Shown: positions 8,622-17,296 of the stretch, piece by piece
How the letters are laid out: every line of letters begins with the position of its first letter
How positions within the stretch are numbered: position 1 is the stretch's first letter
Source: Emergencia timonensis
GTDB taxonomy: Bacteria; Bacillota; Clostridia; Peptostreptococcales; Anaerovoracaceae
Direction: 5' to 3'
Assembly: GCF_900086585.1 (NCBI RefSeq)
Contig: NZ_FLKM01000008.1
Coordinates: forward strand, 2,012,041-2,076,040
DNA length: 64,000 nt
Program-made: the position numbers and the translations under genes
The notes under the pieces: generated by a model
What the model saw: the letters and a program-made list of their open reading frames with translations, nothing else
What the model was told of the DNA's origin: nothing
Database searches by the model: none

Positions 8622-9324
8622 AGTAATATATCGTATACTTTCCTTCTGTAATTTCGTAGGTGAACTGGTCGATCCAGTGGAGAGCGAGCTCTAAATTTCT
8701 GTTTTTCAGGGTAGTCCAGATTTGACGGCTGTTTTCGTAAATGAGCTCGGCGCCGTTGACTTCATAAAATCTGATCCACACATCCATGACTGCCAGGTAA
8801 TAGGAGCGAAAAATGAAGGGGAGCAAAGTGTTTCCGGACAGCACCGCAAGTTCGTGGTGGAATTCGAAGCCTGCGACCAGAGTATCATGGGCGTTTTCCT
8901 GCTCCTTTATTTTCTCCAGTTTTAGATGTAGGGCTTCTAAATCTTCCTCTGTAATTCTTGCAATCAGCCGGGTCACTGTCAATCGGTCCAGAGCGCTGTG
9001 CACCTCGAATATGGATCGGATCTCTTCCGGACTTAACCGTCCGTTTTTGTGTCTTAGTATCGCGCGCATGATTTCTAAATTGCCTTTTCGGCGGTAATCC
9101 GCAACAAAGGCGCCAACTCTGGGCTTGATGGTCAGAAATCCCATCCGTTCCAATTCTATAATTCCGCTGTTTACCACGGAACGGCTGATGCCCATAGATT
9201 CCGAAAGAGTTCTTTCCGGCGGGAGTTTTTCGCCGACAGCCAGTTCTCCTGAGAGAATCATGGATTCCATCTGTTCGACGAACATTTCTTTCAGTGAGGG
9301 CGCGACTAACTTCTTAAACTTCAT
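8620..9324 (-). CDS. FadR/GntR-family transcriptional regulator
   Basis: 234 aa from the ATG at 9324, chosen because AAAAGGAG lies 6 bases upstream; an in-frame extension to 9408 would run through the operator. The N-terminal GntR winged helix shows LSGELAVGEKLPPERTLSES and GISRSVVNSGIIELERMGFL (key R/S..V..GI..L...GFL). The C-terminal FCD domain has IFEVHSALDRL, FHHELAVLSGN, with His residues suited to metal or acid ligand binding. A TGGTTTAACCA palindrome lies in its own promoter and another in front of hypB, pointing to control of the nickel operon. Confidence 0.88.
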   Translation of the reverse strand: MKFKKLVAPSLKEMFVEQMESMILSGELAVGEKLPPERTLSESMGISRSVVNSGIIELERMGFLTIKPRVGAFVADYRRKGNLEIMRAILRHKNGRLSPEEIRSIFEVHSALDRLTVTRLIARITEEDLEALHLKLEKIKEQENAHDTLVAGFEFHHELAVLSGNTLLPFIFRSYYLAVMDVWIRFYEVNGAELIYENSRQIWTTLKNRNLELALHWIDQFTYEITEGKYTIYY

Positions 9325-9387
9325 TTTTTCTCCTTTTCCGCACATTGGCTGGGCGATATGCCAAAAGTCCATATTATTGTGTGGAAT

Positions 9388-9398
9388 TGGTTTAACCA
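9388..9398. promoter_or_regulatory. FadR-type operator at the regulator gene
   Basis: TGGTTTAACCA fits the FadR-subfamily consensus TNGTNNNACNA. It lies about 65 bases upstream of the regulator's start codon. Confidence 0.65.
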
Positions 9399-9482
9399 CA
9401 TACCACAATGAAAATTATACTTAAATTATCATAAAAAGTCAATGAAAATGCTGAAAAATTAAGAGATTACCGCAAAATACCG

Positions 9483-9541
9483 TTGACTGTATTTTAACTG
9501 ACGTGATAGAATACAGTCAAAGCTGAAACTGGTTCAACCAG
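9483..9541 (+). promoter_or_regulatory. hypB promoter with FadR-type operator
   Basis: TTGACT (9483-9488) and TAGAAT (9507-9512) are spaced by 18 bases. The perfect 13-bp palindrome CTGGTTCAACCAG at 9529-9541 follows, just upstream of the ribosome site. Binding there would block early transcription. It shares TGGTT-N-AACCA with the site at 9388. Confidence 0.7.
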
Positions 9542-9554
9542 AAAGGAAAGAGAT

Positions 9555-10226
9555 ATGGAGCAATACAAGATTTTAGAAGTAAAAGAAAGTGTGTTCAAAA
9601 ACAATGATGAGCGTGCAGAAAAATTGAGAGCGGAGATGAAGGAAAAGAAGGTGTTCCTGCTGAACCTGATGTCTTCTCCCGGTGCAGGCAAGACCACCAC
9701 GTTGTGTCAGACCATTGGGCTGCTGAAGGACGATGTAAGAGTTGGCGTGATGGAAGCGGATATTGATTCCGACGTGGACGCCGCTTCAATTTCAAAGACC
9801 TGCGCCAGGGTTATACAGCTTCATACGGGCGGCATGTGCCACCTGGATGCGGAGATGACCAGACAGGGAATTGAAGGTCTGGGTACCGAGAATATCGATC
9901 TGGCTGTTTTAGAGAACGTAGGCAATCTGGTCTGTCCGGCGGAATTTGACACCGGCGCGTCGAAAAATGTCATGATCCTCAGCGTACCGGAGGGGGACGA
10001 CAAGCCGTTAAAATATCCCCTGATGTTTTCCATCTGCGACGTACTTTTGATCAATAAGATGGATGTGCTGCCATATTTCGATTTTGATGTAGAGGCTTGC
10101 AAAGAGCGGGCGCAGAACCTGAACCCAGATATCAAGGTCATTCCCATCTGTGCGAAGAGCGGCGAGGGAATGGATCAGTGGATACAGTGGCTGAAAGATC
10201 AAGTGCAGCTATGGCAGCAGGCGTAA
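9555..10226 (+). CDS. hypB: Nickel incorporation GTPase HypB
   Basis: 223 aa. G1 is SSPGAGKTT near residues 41-49, followed by EADIDSDVDA (switch/metal region), HTGGMCHLDA (metal-binding cysteine and histidine at the dimer interface), LENVGNLVCP, and NKMD near 160-163. The N-terminal histidine-rich or CxxCGC stretch of some HypB proteins is absent. HypB delivers Ni to [NiFe]-hydrogenase and some other Ni enzymes with HypA. No hydrogenase subunit gene is present in the window. It is first in a three-gene operon ending with hypA. Confidence 0.93.
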   Translation: MEQYKILEVKESVFKNNDERAEKLRAEMKEKKVFLLNLMSSPGAGKTTTLCQTIGLLKDDVRVGVMEADIDSDVDAASISKTCARVIQLHTGGMCHLDAEMTRQGIEGLGTENIDLAVLENVGNLVCPAEFDTGASKNVMILSVPEGDDKPLKYPLMFSICDVLLINKMDVLPYFDFDVEACKERAQNLNPDIKVIPICAKSGEGMDQWIQWLKDQVQLWQQA

Positions 10227-10243
10227 AAGAAGGAGGAAAAATC

Positions 10244-12997
10244 ATGAGTGAGCTTACAAAAATGCAGTTCCCTGAGGGGTATCAATGCCAGTACAAAGAA
10301 AAGGTTATGAAGCTGGCAAATATGATCGGACGCAAGAAGGCGGACGCAGTGCCGGGCGGCGAGGGATCTTATCAGTGGGACGACCCGGAATATGTCTGCC
10401 TGGAAGCGGGAATCAGCGATGAAATGGCGGAAGTTGCACTCTGTCTCGGTTCTTTCGAGAAAAAGACAGTGCCGCAGGTGGCGGAAATGATGGGAAAATC
10501 AGCGGAATACTGCCGGGAGGTTTTGATGGATCTGGCCGTGTATGGTGCCTGCAAGGTAGGGACCCTGAACGGAGAGGACGTGTTCTGGACGGAAACCTGG
10601 ATACCGGGACACATGGAGATGATTGTAAATAACGCTGATAATATCAAGAAATATCCGGTGGTAGCCTATGCCATGGAAGCCTACGGCAGAGTCAGAGGCG
10701 GAGGCAGCGTCGGTTCTTTCCCGGTGGGCGTGGGTCTGATGCGCGTCATCCCCATCCAGTCCGCCATTGACGGAAGCAGCAGGAAGGCTGATTATGAAGA
10801 GATATCCAAATATGTAGAGGAAAATACCATCTTCTGTGTTTCGGACTGCTCCTGCCGTACCGACAGGGAGGTCATGGGCGAAGGCTGCGGTCATCTGAAG
10901 GAAGACATGTGTATCCAAATGGGTACGGCGGCAGAGTATTACATAAGGACGGGACGTGCAAGACAGATCACCAAGGACGAAGTATACGAGATTCTGCAAA
11001 GAGCAGAAGAAAACGGACTGATGCACGAGATCCCCAACGCTGACGGGCCGGGGAAAACCCACGCTATCTGCAACTGCTGCGGATGCGGCTGTCTTTCCAT
11101 TCGGACGGCAACCATGTTCAAGAACGTCGATATGATCCGTTCTAACTACGTGGCAAAGATCGATCCTGAAAAGTGCACAGCCTGCGGCCAGTGCGTAGAG
11201 AATTGCCCGGTCAATGCACTGAAGCTGGGACAGAAGCTTTGTTCCAGCACGCTGATTGTAGAGGATATCACATCCACCAGCACGCCGAGAGACGAAGAGT
11301 GGCCTGAAGAGAAGTGGAATGTAGAGTACAGAGTCAATCGGGAAAATGTAGTGGATTCCGGCACGTCTCCATGCAAGACTAAGTGTCCTGCCCATATCGG
11401 CGTGCAGGGCTATGTCAAGCTGGCATCCCAGGGCAAGTACCAGGAGGCTTTGGAACTGATCAAAAAAGAGAATCCGTTCCCTGCTGTCTGCGGCAGAATC
11501 TGCAACCGCAGCTGTGAACAGGCGTGCACCAGAGGAGAACTCGATAATCCTGTAGCCATTGACGACATCAAAAAGTTTATCGCCGAGCAGGAGCTGGACC
11601 CTGCAAAACGGGTCATACCAAAGAAACGCCACGATTATCATGACAAAAAGATTGCCATTATCGGGGCCGGTCCTGCAGGGCTGAGCTGCGCTTACTATTT
11701 GGCTTTGGACGGATATACGATCACCGTCTTTGAAAAAGAAAAGCGTCTTGGCGGTATGCTGACCCTCGGTATTCCCGCATTCCGCCTGGAAAAAGATGTG
11801 GTGGAGGCAGAAATAGAGATTATCAAAGAAATGGGCGTAGAATTTCGTACTGGAATCGAAGTGGGCAAAGATGTCACCCTTGACCAGCTTCGCCAGGACG
11901 GATATGACGCTTTCTATGCAGCGATCGGCGCCCAGGGCGGACGAAAACTGGGAATCGACGGAGAAGATGCCGAAGGGGCGCTGACTGGAATCGAGTTCCT
12001 GAAGGGCATCAACTCTGGAAATTGTCTGGATCTGACCGGCAGGACCGTGGTCATCGGCGGCGGAAATGTGGCCGTAGATGTAGCCCGCGCGGCTGTCCGC
12101 TGCAACAGCGACAGCGTGTCCATGCACTGTCTGGAAGGACGGGACATCATGCCGGCTTCAGAAGAAGAAATTCTGGAGGCGGAAGAGGAAGGCATCCAGC
12201 TTTGTAACGGTTGGGGACCGAAGCGGATTCTTACTGAAAACGGCCATGTGACGGCAGTGGAATTCAAGAAGTGTCTATCAGTATTCGATGAGAATCATCG
12301 TTTTGCGCCGCAGTATGATGAGGAGGACTGTGTCGTGGCCCCGGCGGACCAGGTCATCATCACCGTGGGACAGTCTATCCAGTGGGGCAATCTCCTGGAT
12401 GGCAGTGATGCTGAGCGAAATCCGAATCAGACGATCAAAGCCGACGGGTTTACTTACCAAAGCGGGCAGCCGGATCTCTTTACTGGCGGTGACTGTTATA
12501 CAGGACCAAAGTTTGCTATCGACGCGATCACTGCGGGCAAACAGGCAGCCATATCGATTCACCGCTACGTACATCCGGGTCAGTCCCTGGTTTATGGCCG
12601 TGACCGCAGGCAGTACAAGGAGCTGGATAAAAAGGCGGCGATTTTGGATGATTACGACCATACGCCGAGACAAAAGCCGGATCACGCCAAAGGCGACCGT
12701 CTGCACAGCTTCCGCGATTATCGCGGCACTTTGACGGAAGAACAGGTTCAAAGAGAGACGTCACGCTGCCTCGGCTGCGGCGTTACGAAGGTGGATGAAT
12801 ATATGTGTCTCGGCTGCGGCCAGTGTACGACAAAGTGCAAGTTTGACGCCATTCACCTGGAGCGGGTATACGACGCGGAGGGCGTTGAATTTACACAGAT
12901 ACCGCCAGTAGTGCTGAAACACGTAAAGAAACGTATGGAGAGAATCGCGCAGAAGAAGCGTGAGGAGCCGCAAAAAGAAGGGACAAGGGAATCCTAA
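10244..12997 (+). CDS. Fused FeS / FAD-dependent NAD(P) oxidoreductase (GltD-like), 917 aa
   Basis: Start ATG 10244 follows AAGGAGG. The N-terminal region (1-300) contains winged-helix-like and cysteine-rich segments (CVSDCSC near 198-204; CNCCGCGC near 276-283). A ferredoxin motif CTACGQCVENCP lies at 311-322. A GltD-like part follows: N-terminal FeS cysteines (CKTKCP near 377-382, CGRICNRSCEQAC near 416-428), FAD site GAGPAGLSCA from about 474, and a second dinucleotide site VIGGGNVAVD near 600. Another ferredoxin (CLGCGQCTTKC) lies near the C-terminus. It should move electrons between NAD(P)H, FAD and FeS partners. Its place between hypB and hypA suggests a link to a Ni enzyme; the exact partner is unknown. 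Confidence 0.8.
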   Translation: MSELTKMQFPEGYQCQYKEKVMKLANMIGRKKADAVPGGEGSYQWDDPEYVCLEAGISDEMAEVALCLGSFEKKTVPQVAEMMGKSAEYCREVLMDLAVYGACKVGTLNGEDVFWTETWIPGHMEMIVNNADNIKKYPVVAYAMEAYGRVRGGGSVGSFPVGVGLMRVIPIQSAIDGSSRKADYEEISKYVEENTIFCVSDCSCRTDREVMGEGCGHLKEDMCIQMGTAAEYYIRTGRARQITKDEVYEILQRAEENGLMHEIPNADGPGKTHAICNCCGCGCLSIRTATMFKNVDMIRSNYVAKIDPEKCTACGQCVENCPVNALKLGQKLCSSTLIVEDITSTSTPRDEEWPEEKWNVEYRVNRENVVDSGTSPCKTKCPAHIGVQGYVKLASQGKYQEALELIKKENPFPAVCGRICNRSCEQACTRGELDNPVAIDDIKKFIAEQELDPAKRVIPKKRHDYHDKKIAIIGAGPAGLSCAYYLALDGYTITVFEKEKRLGGMLTLGIPAFRLEKDVVEAEIEIIKEMGVEFRTGIEVGKDVTLDQLRQDGYDAFYAAIGAQGGRKLGIDGEDAEGALTGIEFLKGINSGNCLDLTGRTVVIGGGNVAVDVARAAVRCNSDSVSMHCLEGRDIMPASEEEILEAEEEGIQLCNGWGPKRILTENGHVTAVEFKKCLSVFDENHRFAPQYDEEDCVVAPADQVIITVGQSIQWGNLLDGSDAERNPNQTIKADGFTYQSGQPDLFTGGDCYTGPKFAIDAITAGKQAAISIHRYVHPGQSLVYGRDRRQYKELDKKAAILDDYDHTPRQKPDHAKGDRLHSFRDYRGTLTEEQVQRETSRCLGCGVTKVDEYMCLGCGQCTTKCKFDAIHLERVYDAEGVEFTQIPPVVLKHVKKRMERIAQKKREEPQKEGTRES

Positions 12998-13354
12998 ATG
13001 CATGAGCTTGGAATTGTATTTGAAGTTTTGGACCGTGTGAAAAACATAGCAGCGGAAAATAAACTCTCCCCTGAGAAGATTGCGGCAGTGGTCCTGGACG
13101 TGGGAGAAGCATCCCTGGTGGTGCCAAAATATCTGAGAAACTGCTGGCCGGCTGCCATCGACAGGACGGAATATGAGCATGTGGAGCTAAAAATCAATGA
13201 GGTTGTCGCCGTCGTAGAATGTAAACAATGCGGAAACTTCTATGAGTTTCTAAAGAATGAGAGGAAGTGCCCTGTCTGCGAATGTGAAGAGGCAGTCATT
13301 GTAACAGGAAAGGAATTTCTGCTAAAGGAAATCCTCTTATACGGGGAAGAATAA
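12998..13354 (+). CDS. hypA: Nickel metallochaperone HypA
   Basis: 118 aa. The family-defining N-terminus MHELGI (Ni-binding Met1-His2-Glu3) is intact, and the zinc site is CKQC near 74-77 and CPVC near 90-93. It begins directly after the oxidoreductase stop codon, so translation is probably coupled. Together with HypB it hands Ni to an apo-enzyme that is not encoded nearby. Confidence 0.93.
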   Translation: MHELGIVFEVLDRVKNIAAENKLSPEKIAAVVLDVGEASLVVPKYLRNCWPAAIDRTEYEHVELKINEVVAVVECKQCGNFYEFLKNERKCPVCECEEAVIVTGKEFLLKEILLYGEE

Positions 13355-13360
13355 GTAACC

Positions 13361-13404
13361 AAACAGCGTCTCCGGCCATCATCAGGCAGGAGACGCTGTT
13401 TTGC
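13361..13404. terminator. Terminator between hypA and trmO
   Basis: A 12-bp stem AACAGCGTCTCC/GGAGACGCTGTT with a 15-base loop and T-rich flank serves the two convergent genes. Confidence 0.8.
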
Positions 13405-13414
13405 TATGTTTGTA

Positions 13415-13891
13415 TTAGAAATGAAACTCTTCTTCCCATGGAAAATCCTCAGAGGTTTCTATGTTCTTCGGCCAGTGGCTGCACCAATCAGGTACCCGTG
13501 GATTTTCAACTCTGTCTAAACTTGGTGTGTATGGCTTGAGATCCAGTACCGGCGTCTGATCGTTGGCGTCGATATAGGTCAGCTCGATGCGCCCTTTGCC
13601 GTAGTCAATCCGGATGACTTCTGCGGTGCTTAGCGCCAGAGGATTTGGACGGACAGGCGACCTTGTGGCAAAGATGCCCACGACTTCGGGCGCATTTTTG
13701 TAGGGCTTGGGGACTTCTGTCACTGTCCTGGCCTCCGGGCTGTCAAAATCGCTGAACCACCAGATCACTTGGAGATGACTGAATCCGTCCAGCGCCTTTA
13801 GGGCGGGGATATACTGAGGAAGCACCTCAATATAGGTACCATCTTCTCCATTCACAACTTTACCGATAGGATTTACTTCTAAATTTTTCAT
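13415..13891 (-). CDS. trmO: tRNA (N6-threonylcarbamoyladenosine-37-N6)-methyltransferase TrmO-like
   Basis: 158 aa single TsaA-like beta-barrel domain. Family signatures: DGFSHLQVIWWF near 35-46, ATRSPVRPNPLALSTAEV near 75-92, and LDLKPYTPSLD near 116-126. The enzyme methylates t6A37 with SAM in some tRNAs. Bacterial homologues are often longer (about 235 aa); this is the short form. RBS GGAGGT lies just upstream of the minus-strand ATG. Confidence 0.85.
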   Translation of the reverse strand: MKNLEVNPIGKVVNGEDGTYIEVLPQYIPALKALDGFSHLQVIWWFSDFDSPEARTVTEVPKPYKNAPEVVGIFATRSPVRPNPLALSTAEVIRIDYGKGRIELTYIDANDQTPVLDLKPYTPSLDRVENPRVPDWCSHWPKNIETSEDFPWEEEFHF

Positions 13892-14310
13892 ATCTAAACC
13901 TCCGCTTGATTTGTCTGTAAATCCAATATAGACCCTGACACCGTGTCAGAGTCAACTGTTAATTTTTGAAATGGAGAGGCCGCTGCGATTATAAAACTTT
14001 ATGGGCTACGGTATTTTTATGTTTTTGAAGGTTTTTTGTTTATTTGACATAAAGACTTGCATAGGAAATCTCAAAACAGACGATATTATGCCTCTGCAAT
14101 AGCAGAATCCTCTGCGCTCTCGTGCAGAAACCGCAACTTGGGTTATTTTTTTGGCACTCTCCAACCTATTTTTGACGGGAAATGTGATGAAAAAGTAACC
14201 AGGATGGAATGATTGACTTTTACAGATGTAATTTGCAGAAGTTATTTATGTCAGATTGGACAAATAGTACGCAAAAACATAAAAATATCGTGGAGGGACA
14301 GTATTTGTGT
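13892..14310. other. Gene-free stretch
   Basis: About 420 bases, AT-rich, between trmO and the MerR-type gene. I see no ORF with a ribosome site, no hairpin terminator of quality and no clear promoter for a neighbouring gene. Confidence 0.5.
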
Positions 14311-15129
14311 CTATACAAGTTCTGAAACGGGAATCTGAATTTCCACCAGGTATTGCTCCGGGTTATCTTCGTTCCACGGTCCGCGATGCACGATCTGCCT
14401 GCTGCTGCCGTACATCTGATATTGGTCATTTTTCTGCAGCCAGTCTGCGAAGGAGGCAAAAGCGCCGGCGATGTTGCTGAATTCCCCATAGACCATGGTA
14501 TAGGCCATGAGAGGGACGGCTTCCGTTATCCGGTAGGTGAATGGGCCCGTGTTTTTTCCTGACGTTTTCACCAGTGCGCATAACTCCACATCGACATCGC
14601 TTTCTTTGTATTCAAGATCGTGGTAAATGGAAAACGTTTCAGAGGAGACTTCCACGTTGTTTTTGCGGGCAAAAGCGGCAAGCTCCATCCACAAATCTCC
14701 TTCGGCGTAATAATCGGGGATGATTCTGCGCAGGGAAAGAACCGAATAGCTGGGGATGGATTTGATGCCGATCTGGTAGTGCAGCGGTTCCTTTTGCCCA
14801 AGCAAACCATCCTCCGCCATTTGGAGCTTAGCCAGTTTCTTTTTTTCAGCTTCTATATTCGCTCTGATTTCCTGCTTCTTCTCTTCCAGTTTTGTAAGGA
14901 GGATGTCCTCCCGCCAATTGTCCAGCGCTGATGCGATTTCTGCCACGGTAAATCCGCTGTCCCGCAGATAGACGATCTTGTTTAAGAAGGGAATCTGCGA
15001 GGCGGTATAGTAGCGGTACCCCGTAAAATGGTCGATTTCCGCTGGCTTCAGCAGGCCTGCCTTTTCGTAGTAGCGCAGCATTCTGACCGACACCTGAGTT
15101 AGTTTTGAAAATTCTCCTATTTTGAACAT
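14311..15129 (-). CDS. MerR-family regulator with GyrI-like effector domain
   Basis: 272 aa. The N-terminal MerR winged helix is FKIGEFSKLTQVSVRMLRYYEKAGLL (residues 2-27, key FKIGEFSKLT..S.RMLRYYEKAGLL), followed by GYRYYTASQ and a coiled coil near 75-110. The C-terminal half (from about 120) is an AraC-type effector-binding/GyrI-like domain (YSVLSLRRIIPDY; YLVEIQIPV at the end), as in multidrug-sensing BmrR-type regulators. No transporter is adjacent, so its target is unknown. A perfect palindrome AGATATA-TAG-TATATCT lies at 15231-15247 upstream. Confidence 0.85.
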   Translation of the reverse strand: MFKIGEFSKLTQVSVRMLRYYEKAGLLKPAEIDHFTGYRYYTASQIPFLNKIVYLRDSGFTVAEIASALDNWREDILLTKLEEKKQEIRANIEAEKKKLAKLQMAEDGLLGQKEPLHYQIGIKSIPSYSVLSLRRIIPDYYAEGDLWMELAAFARKNNVEVSSETFSIYHDLEYKESDVDVELCALVKTSGKNTGPFTYRITEAVPLMAYTMVYGEFSNIAGAFASFADWLQKNDQYQMYGSSRQIVHRGPWNEDNPEQYLVEIQIPVSELV

Positions 15130-15848
15130 GTTTCCCCTCCTTATTTTTTAGTATAACACATCGGCGGACGCAGATGCAATTTACTATATGACGTTGACAA
15201 TCTCCTGACGCATGATACCCACAGTTACGCAGATATATAGTATATCTATGATTTATTATTGCTGAAAATTTTACACACAAATTTGGACTTGACTGATGAC
15301 TGATGGTTTTTATACTCGTTTTTTACAAACAGGTTCCAAATAGCAAAATTGCAGCTGTAGACTGACTTTATCAGCTTTCGCGCCTTTGCTGTGAAGGATT
15401 ACCGCACTGGTTCTGCTTCAAAAACGATAAGGTTATGCTTTTTGGGAACTTCTGCACATTCTCGCGTAACCGGCGTACTGCCATAAGTCTTCAACAGGGG
15501 GGTATATCCGATTTCGGTTACTTTTTCCATCAAATTTTCCGCCGCAAAGGTCGTTCACAATCTACAAAAGTAACCGAGCACAGCATATTTGTGAATTCAT
15601 CAGGGACTCATGTCTTATCTCAAGGTGTATGGAGGGATATAGCGTCTACCACCACCGCAATGTTACGCGAAATCCTCTGAACAGCATCAAAAAGCCTAAC
15701 TTTATTGTAAAGAACGCTCGGCACATACCCCCCTCCCCTATAAGTTACGCCAAGCAATCGCCTCACACCTCTATCGAAAGGTTACCGCGCCGATTTCTGA
15801 AGTAAGCGCTGTGAAAAACTGCGTTTCAGTGGAACAGATATCGGCACA
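15130..15848. other. Long gene-free stretch with inverted repeat
   Basis: About 720 bases without a convincing gene. It holds the AGATATA-TAG-TATATCT palindrome (15231-15247) and a 12-bp perfect inverted repeat, TCGGTTACTTTT at 15514-15525 and its complement at 15566-15577. Further GTAACCG or GGTTACC-like words occur near 15468 and 15779. The 81-codon frame at 15435 lacks a ribosome site. The stretch may be a regulatory region for the sigma-54 promoter at 15849 or decayed coding DNA. Confidence 0.5.
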
Positions 15849-15864
15849 TGGCACAAATTTTGCT
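15849..15864 (+). promoter_or_regulatory. Sigma-54 promoter of alcohol dehydrogenase gene
   Basis: TGGCACA-AATT-TTGCT matches the -24/-12 consensus (TGGCACG-N4-TTGCW) with GG and GC exactly 12 apart. The predicted transcript start near 15875 leaves a short leader carrying AGGAGGT before ATG 15891. No GTTGC-N6-GCAAC palindrome is visible upstream, unlike the three other sigma-54 promoters. Confidence 0.8.
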
Positions 15865-15890
15865 TTTATTACCACCAGGAGGTAATAAAA

Positions 15891-17033
15891 ATGTATAATT
15901 TCAATATGAACATTTCCACGGAACTTTTTTTCGGAGAGGATGCAGAATTAAAAGCCGGCGCCCTGATGAGGCAGTACGGCAGGAAAATCCTCTTGATATA
16001 TGGAAGCCGCCGCATCTTTGAAGAGGGGCTGGGCCAGCGCCTGGTTGAAAGCCTTGAGGAGGCGGGCTGCACAGTGGTCTGCCGCGGCGGGGTGAAACCC
16101 AATGCGGAGATTGCGTTTATTGAGCAGACCATCGAAATCGCGCGGCAAGAAAATATCGAAGGCATTCTTGCTGTCGGGGGCGGCAGCGTCATCGATACGG
16201 CAAAGGCGGTTTCCGCCGGAAGCGGGTACAGGGGCTCGGTACGGGAGCTTTACGAGAGCCCCGAGGCGGAGCCTTGCAAATATCTGCCCATCGGCGCTGT
16301 TGTGACCATGCCGGCTTCTGCCAGTGAATGCAACGACATGTCAGTGATCAGCGACCACGTGACAGGCAGAAAAATTGCCCGGCCTTTCAAGGGGACGAGA
16401 CCCAAATTTGCACTGCTGAATCCACAGCTGACTCTGGCGATCAGCCGGTTTCAGACAGCCTGCGGCGGCTTTGATATTTTCTCTCACGCCTTTGAGCGCT
16501 ACTTTGATCTGACGAGAAAGAGCCGGCTTTTAGACGGAATGACGGAGAGCCTGATGCGGACTGTAATCGAAGTTCTGCCCAAGGTTTTGATGGATCCGGA
16601 AAACCTCGAGCTGCGCGGCGAGCTGATGTTTGCGGCGTCGGCAGCCCATAACGATATGCTGGGTCCGGGCGGAGACTTTGCCTGTCACGAGATTTCCCAC
16701 GTTCTGACTGAAAAATACGGTATCACCCACGGCAGCGCGCTGGCAATGATTCTGCCGGCCTGGTGTGAGCGGATGAGCTGCGCAGCCCCGGAGAGGTTCT
16801 GCCGCTTCTTTGAAAGGGTATGGGGAATCACAGGCAGCAGCTGGGAAGAGATGATTAGCAGAGGAATCGACGAAATGAGGCGGTTTATTACAGAGATCGG
16901 CCTGCCCCTGACGATTCCAAGAGGTGATTACACCATAGAAGAATTGGCAGATGCCGTCGGAACGCCGGGCGGCACTTTTGCCAGGCTGACAGCAAAGGAC
17001 GTGGAGGCAATTTTGAGAGAGTTTGTTGCATGA
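15891..17033 (+). CDS. Iron-containing alcohol dehydrogenase (BDH/YqdH-like)
   Basis: 380 aa, a typical length for group III alcohol dehydrogenases. The NAD(P) glycine motif GGGSVIDTAKA lies near residues 97-107. Metal ligands are expected from the histidines in DIFSHAFERYF near 197-207 and HGSALAMILP near 281-290. Such enzymes interconvert aldehydes and alcohols with NAD(P)H in fermentation. It is a single-gene unit with its own sigma-54 promoter. The stop codon lies inside the activator palindrome of the next unit (17025-17040). Confidence 0.9.
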   Translation: MYNFNMNISTELFFGEDAELKAGALMRQYGRKILLIYGSRRIFEEGLGQRLVESLEEAGCTVVCRGGVKPNAEIAFIEQTIEIARQENIEGILAVGGGSVIDTAKAVSAGSGYRGSVRELYESPEAEPCKYLPIGAVVTMPASASECNDMSVISDHVTGRKIARPFKGTRPKFALLNPQLTLAISRFQTACGGFDIFSHAFERYFDLTRKSRLLDGMTESLMRTVIEVLPKVLMDPENLELRGELMFAASAAHNDMLGPGGDFACHEISHVLTEKYGITHGSALAMILPAWCERMSCAAPERFCRFFERVWGITGSSWEEMISRGIDEMRRFITEIGLPLTIPRGDYTIEELADAVGTPGGTFARLTAKDVEAILREFVA

Positions 17034-17042
17034 GTGCAACAA
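17023..17042. promoter_or_regulatory. Upstream activator palindrome, DUF362 operon
   Basis: TTGTTGCA-TGAG-TGCAACAA, a perfect palindrome with 8-bp arms containing the shared core GTTGC-N6-GCAAC. It is centred about 80 bases upstream of a sigma-54 promoter, a normal enhancer distance. A further half site, TTGCAAC, lies at 17055-17061. Confidence 0.7.
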
Positions 17043-17112
17043 CAGACCTGCCCATTGCAACAAAATTGTTATTTTTCTGTCAAAATTCTCGCATCTGCAA
17101 AGGTTTCTGTTT

Positions 17113-17128
17113 TGGCATGATCTTTGCT
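17113..17128 (+). promoter_or_regulatory. Sigma-54 promoter of the DUF362 operon
   Basis: TGGCATG-ATCT-TTGCT, with GG (17114-15) and GC (17126-27) spaced 12 apart. Transcription would begin near 17139 and cross the whole repeat array before reaching the first gene at 18319, giving a leader of about 1.2 kb. Confidence 0.8.
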
Positions 17129-17178
17129 TTAGATAGATGTGTCATTATAAATTAAGTGATCACTAATCATTTCACGAC

Positions 17179-17294
17179 TAACGCCAAGCCAGCTAAACGT
17201 GCAGTAAACTGCACTCCTAGGCGACATATGTCGCTTCGCTGTCCCATTTTCCATTGCAGCTGAAGCTGCGGAAAATCGGCAAGCTGGGGCGTTA
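17179..17294 (+). repeat. Long structured hairpin leading the repeat array
   Basis: TAACGCC-AAG-CCAGCT at 17179-17194 pairs with AGCTGG-GGCGTTA at 17282-17294. The interior contains smaller hairpins (GTGCAGT/ACTGCAC, the palindrome GCGACATATGTCGC, GCAGCT/AGCTGC). The outer design (7-bp stem, 3-base bulge on the 5' side, inner stem) matches the short hairpin in each array unit, but with different paired bases. Confidence 0.7.
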
Positions 17295-17296
17295 TA

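Noticed and set aside
10499..12127. 542-codon minus-strand frame opposite the FeS-flavoprotein
   Set aside because: It is a shadow of the strongly supported plus-strand gene and has no domain of its own.
14135..14165. TGGCACT word near 14150 as a sigma-54 promoter
   Set aside because: The -12 TTGC element is absent at the required spacing and no gene follows in that direction.
15435..15680. 81-codon ORF in the gene-free stretch
   Set aside because: It has no ribosome site, no recognisable motif, and atypical residue composition.
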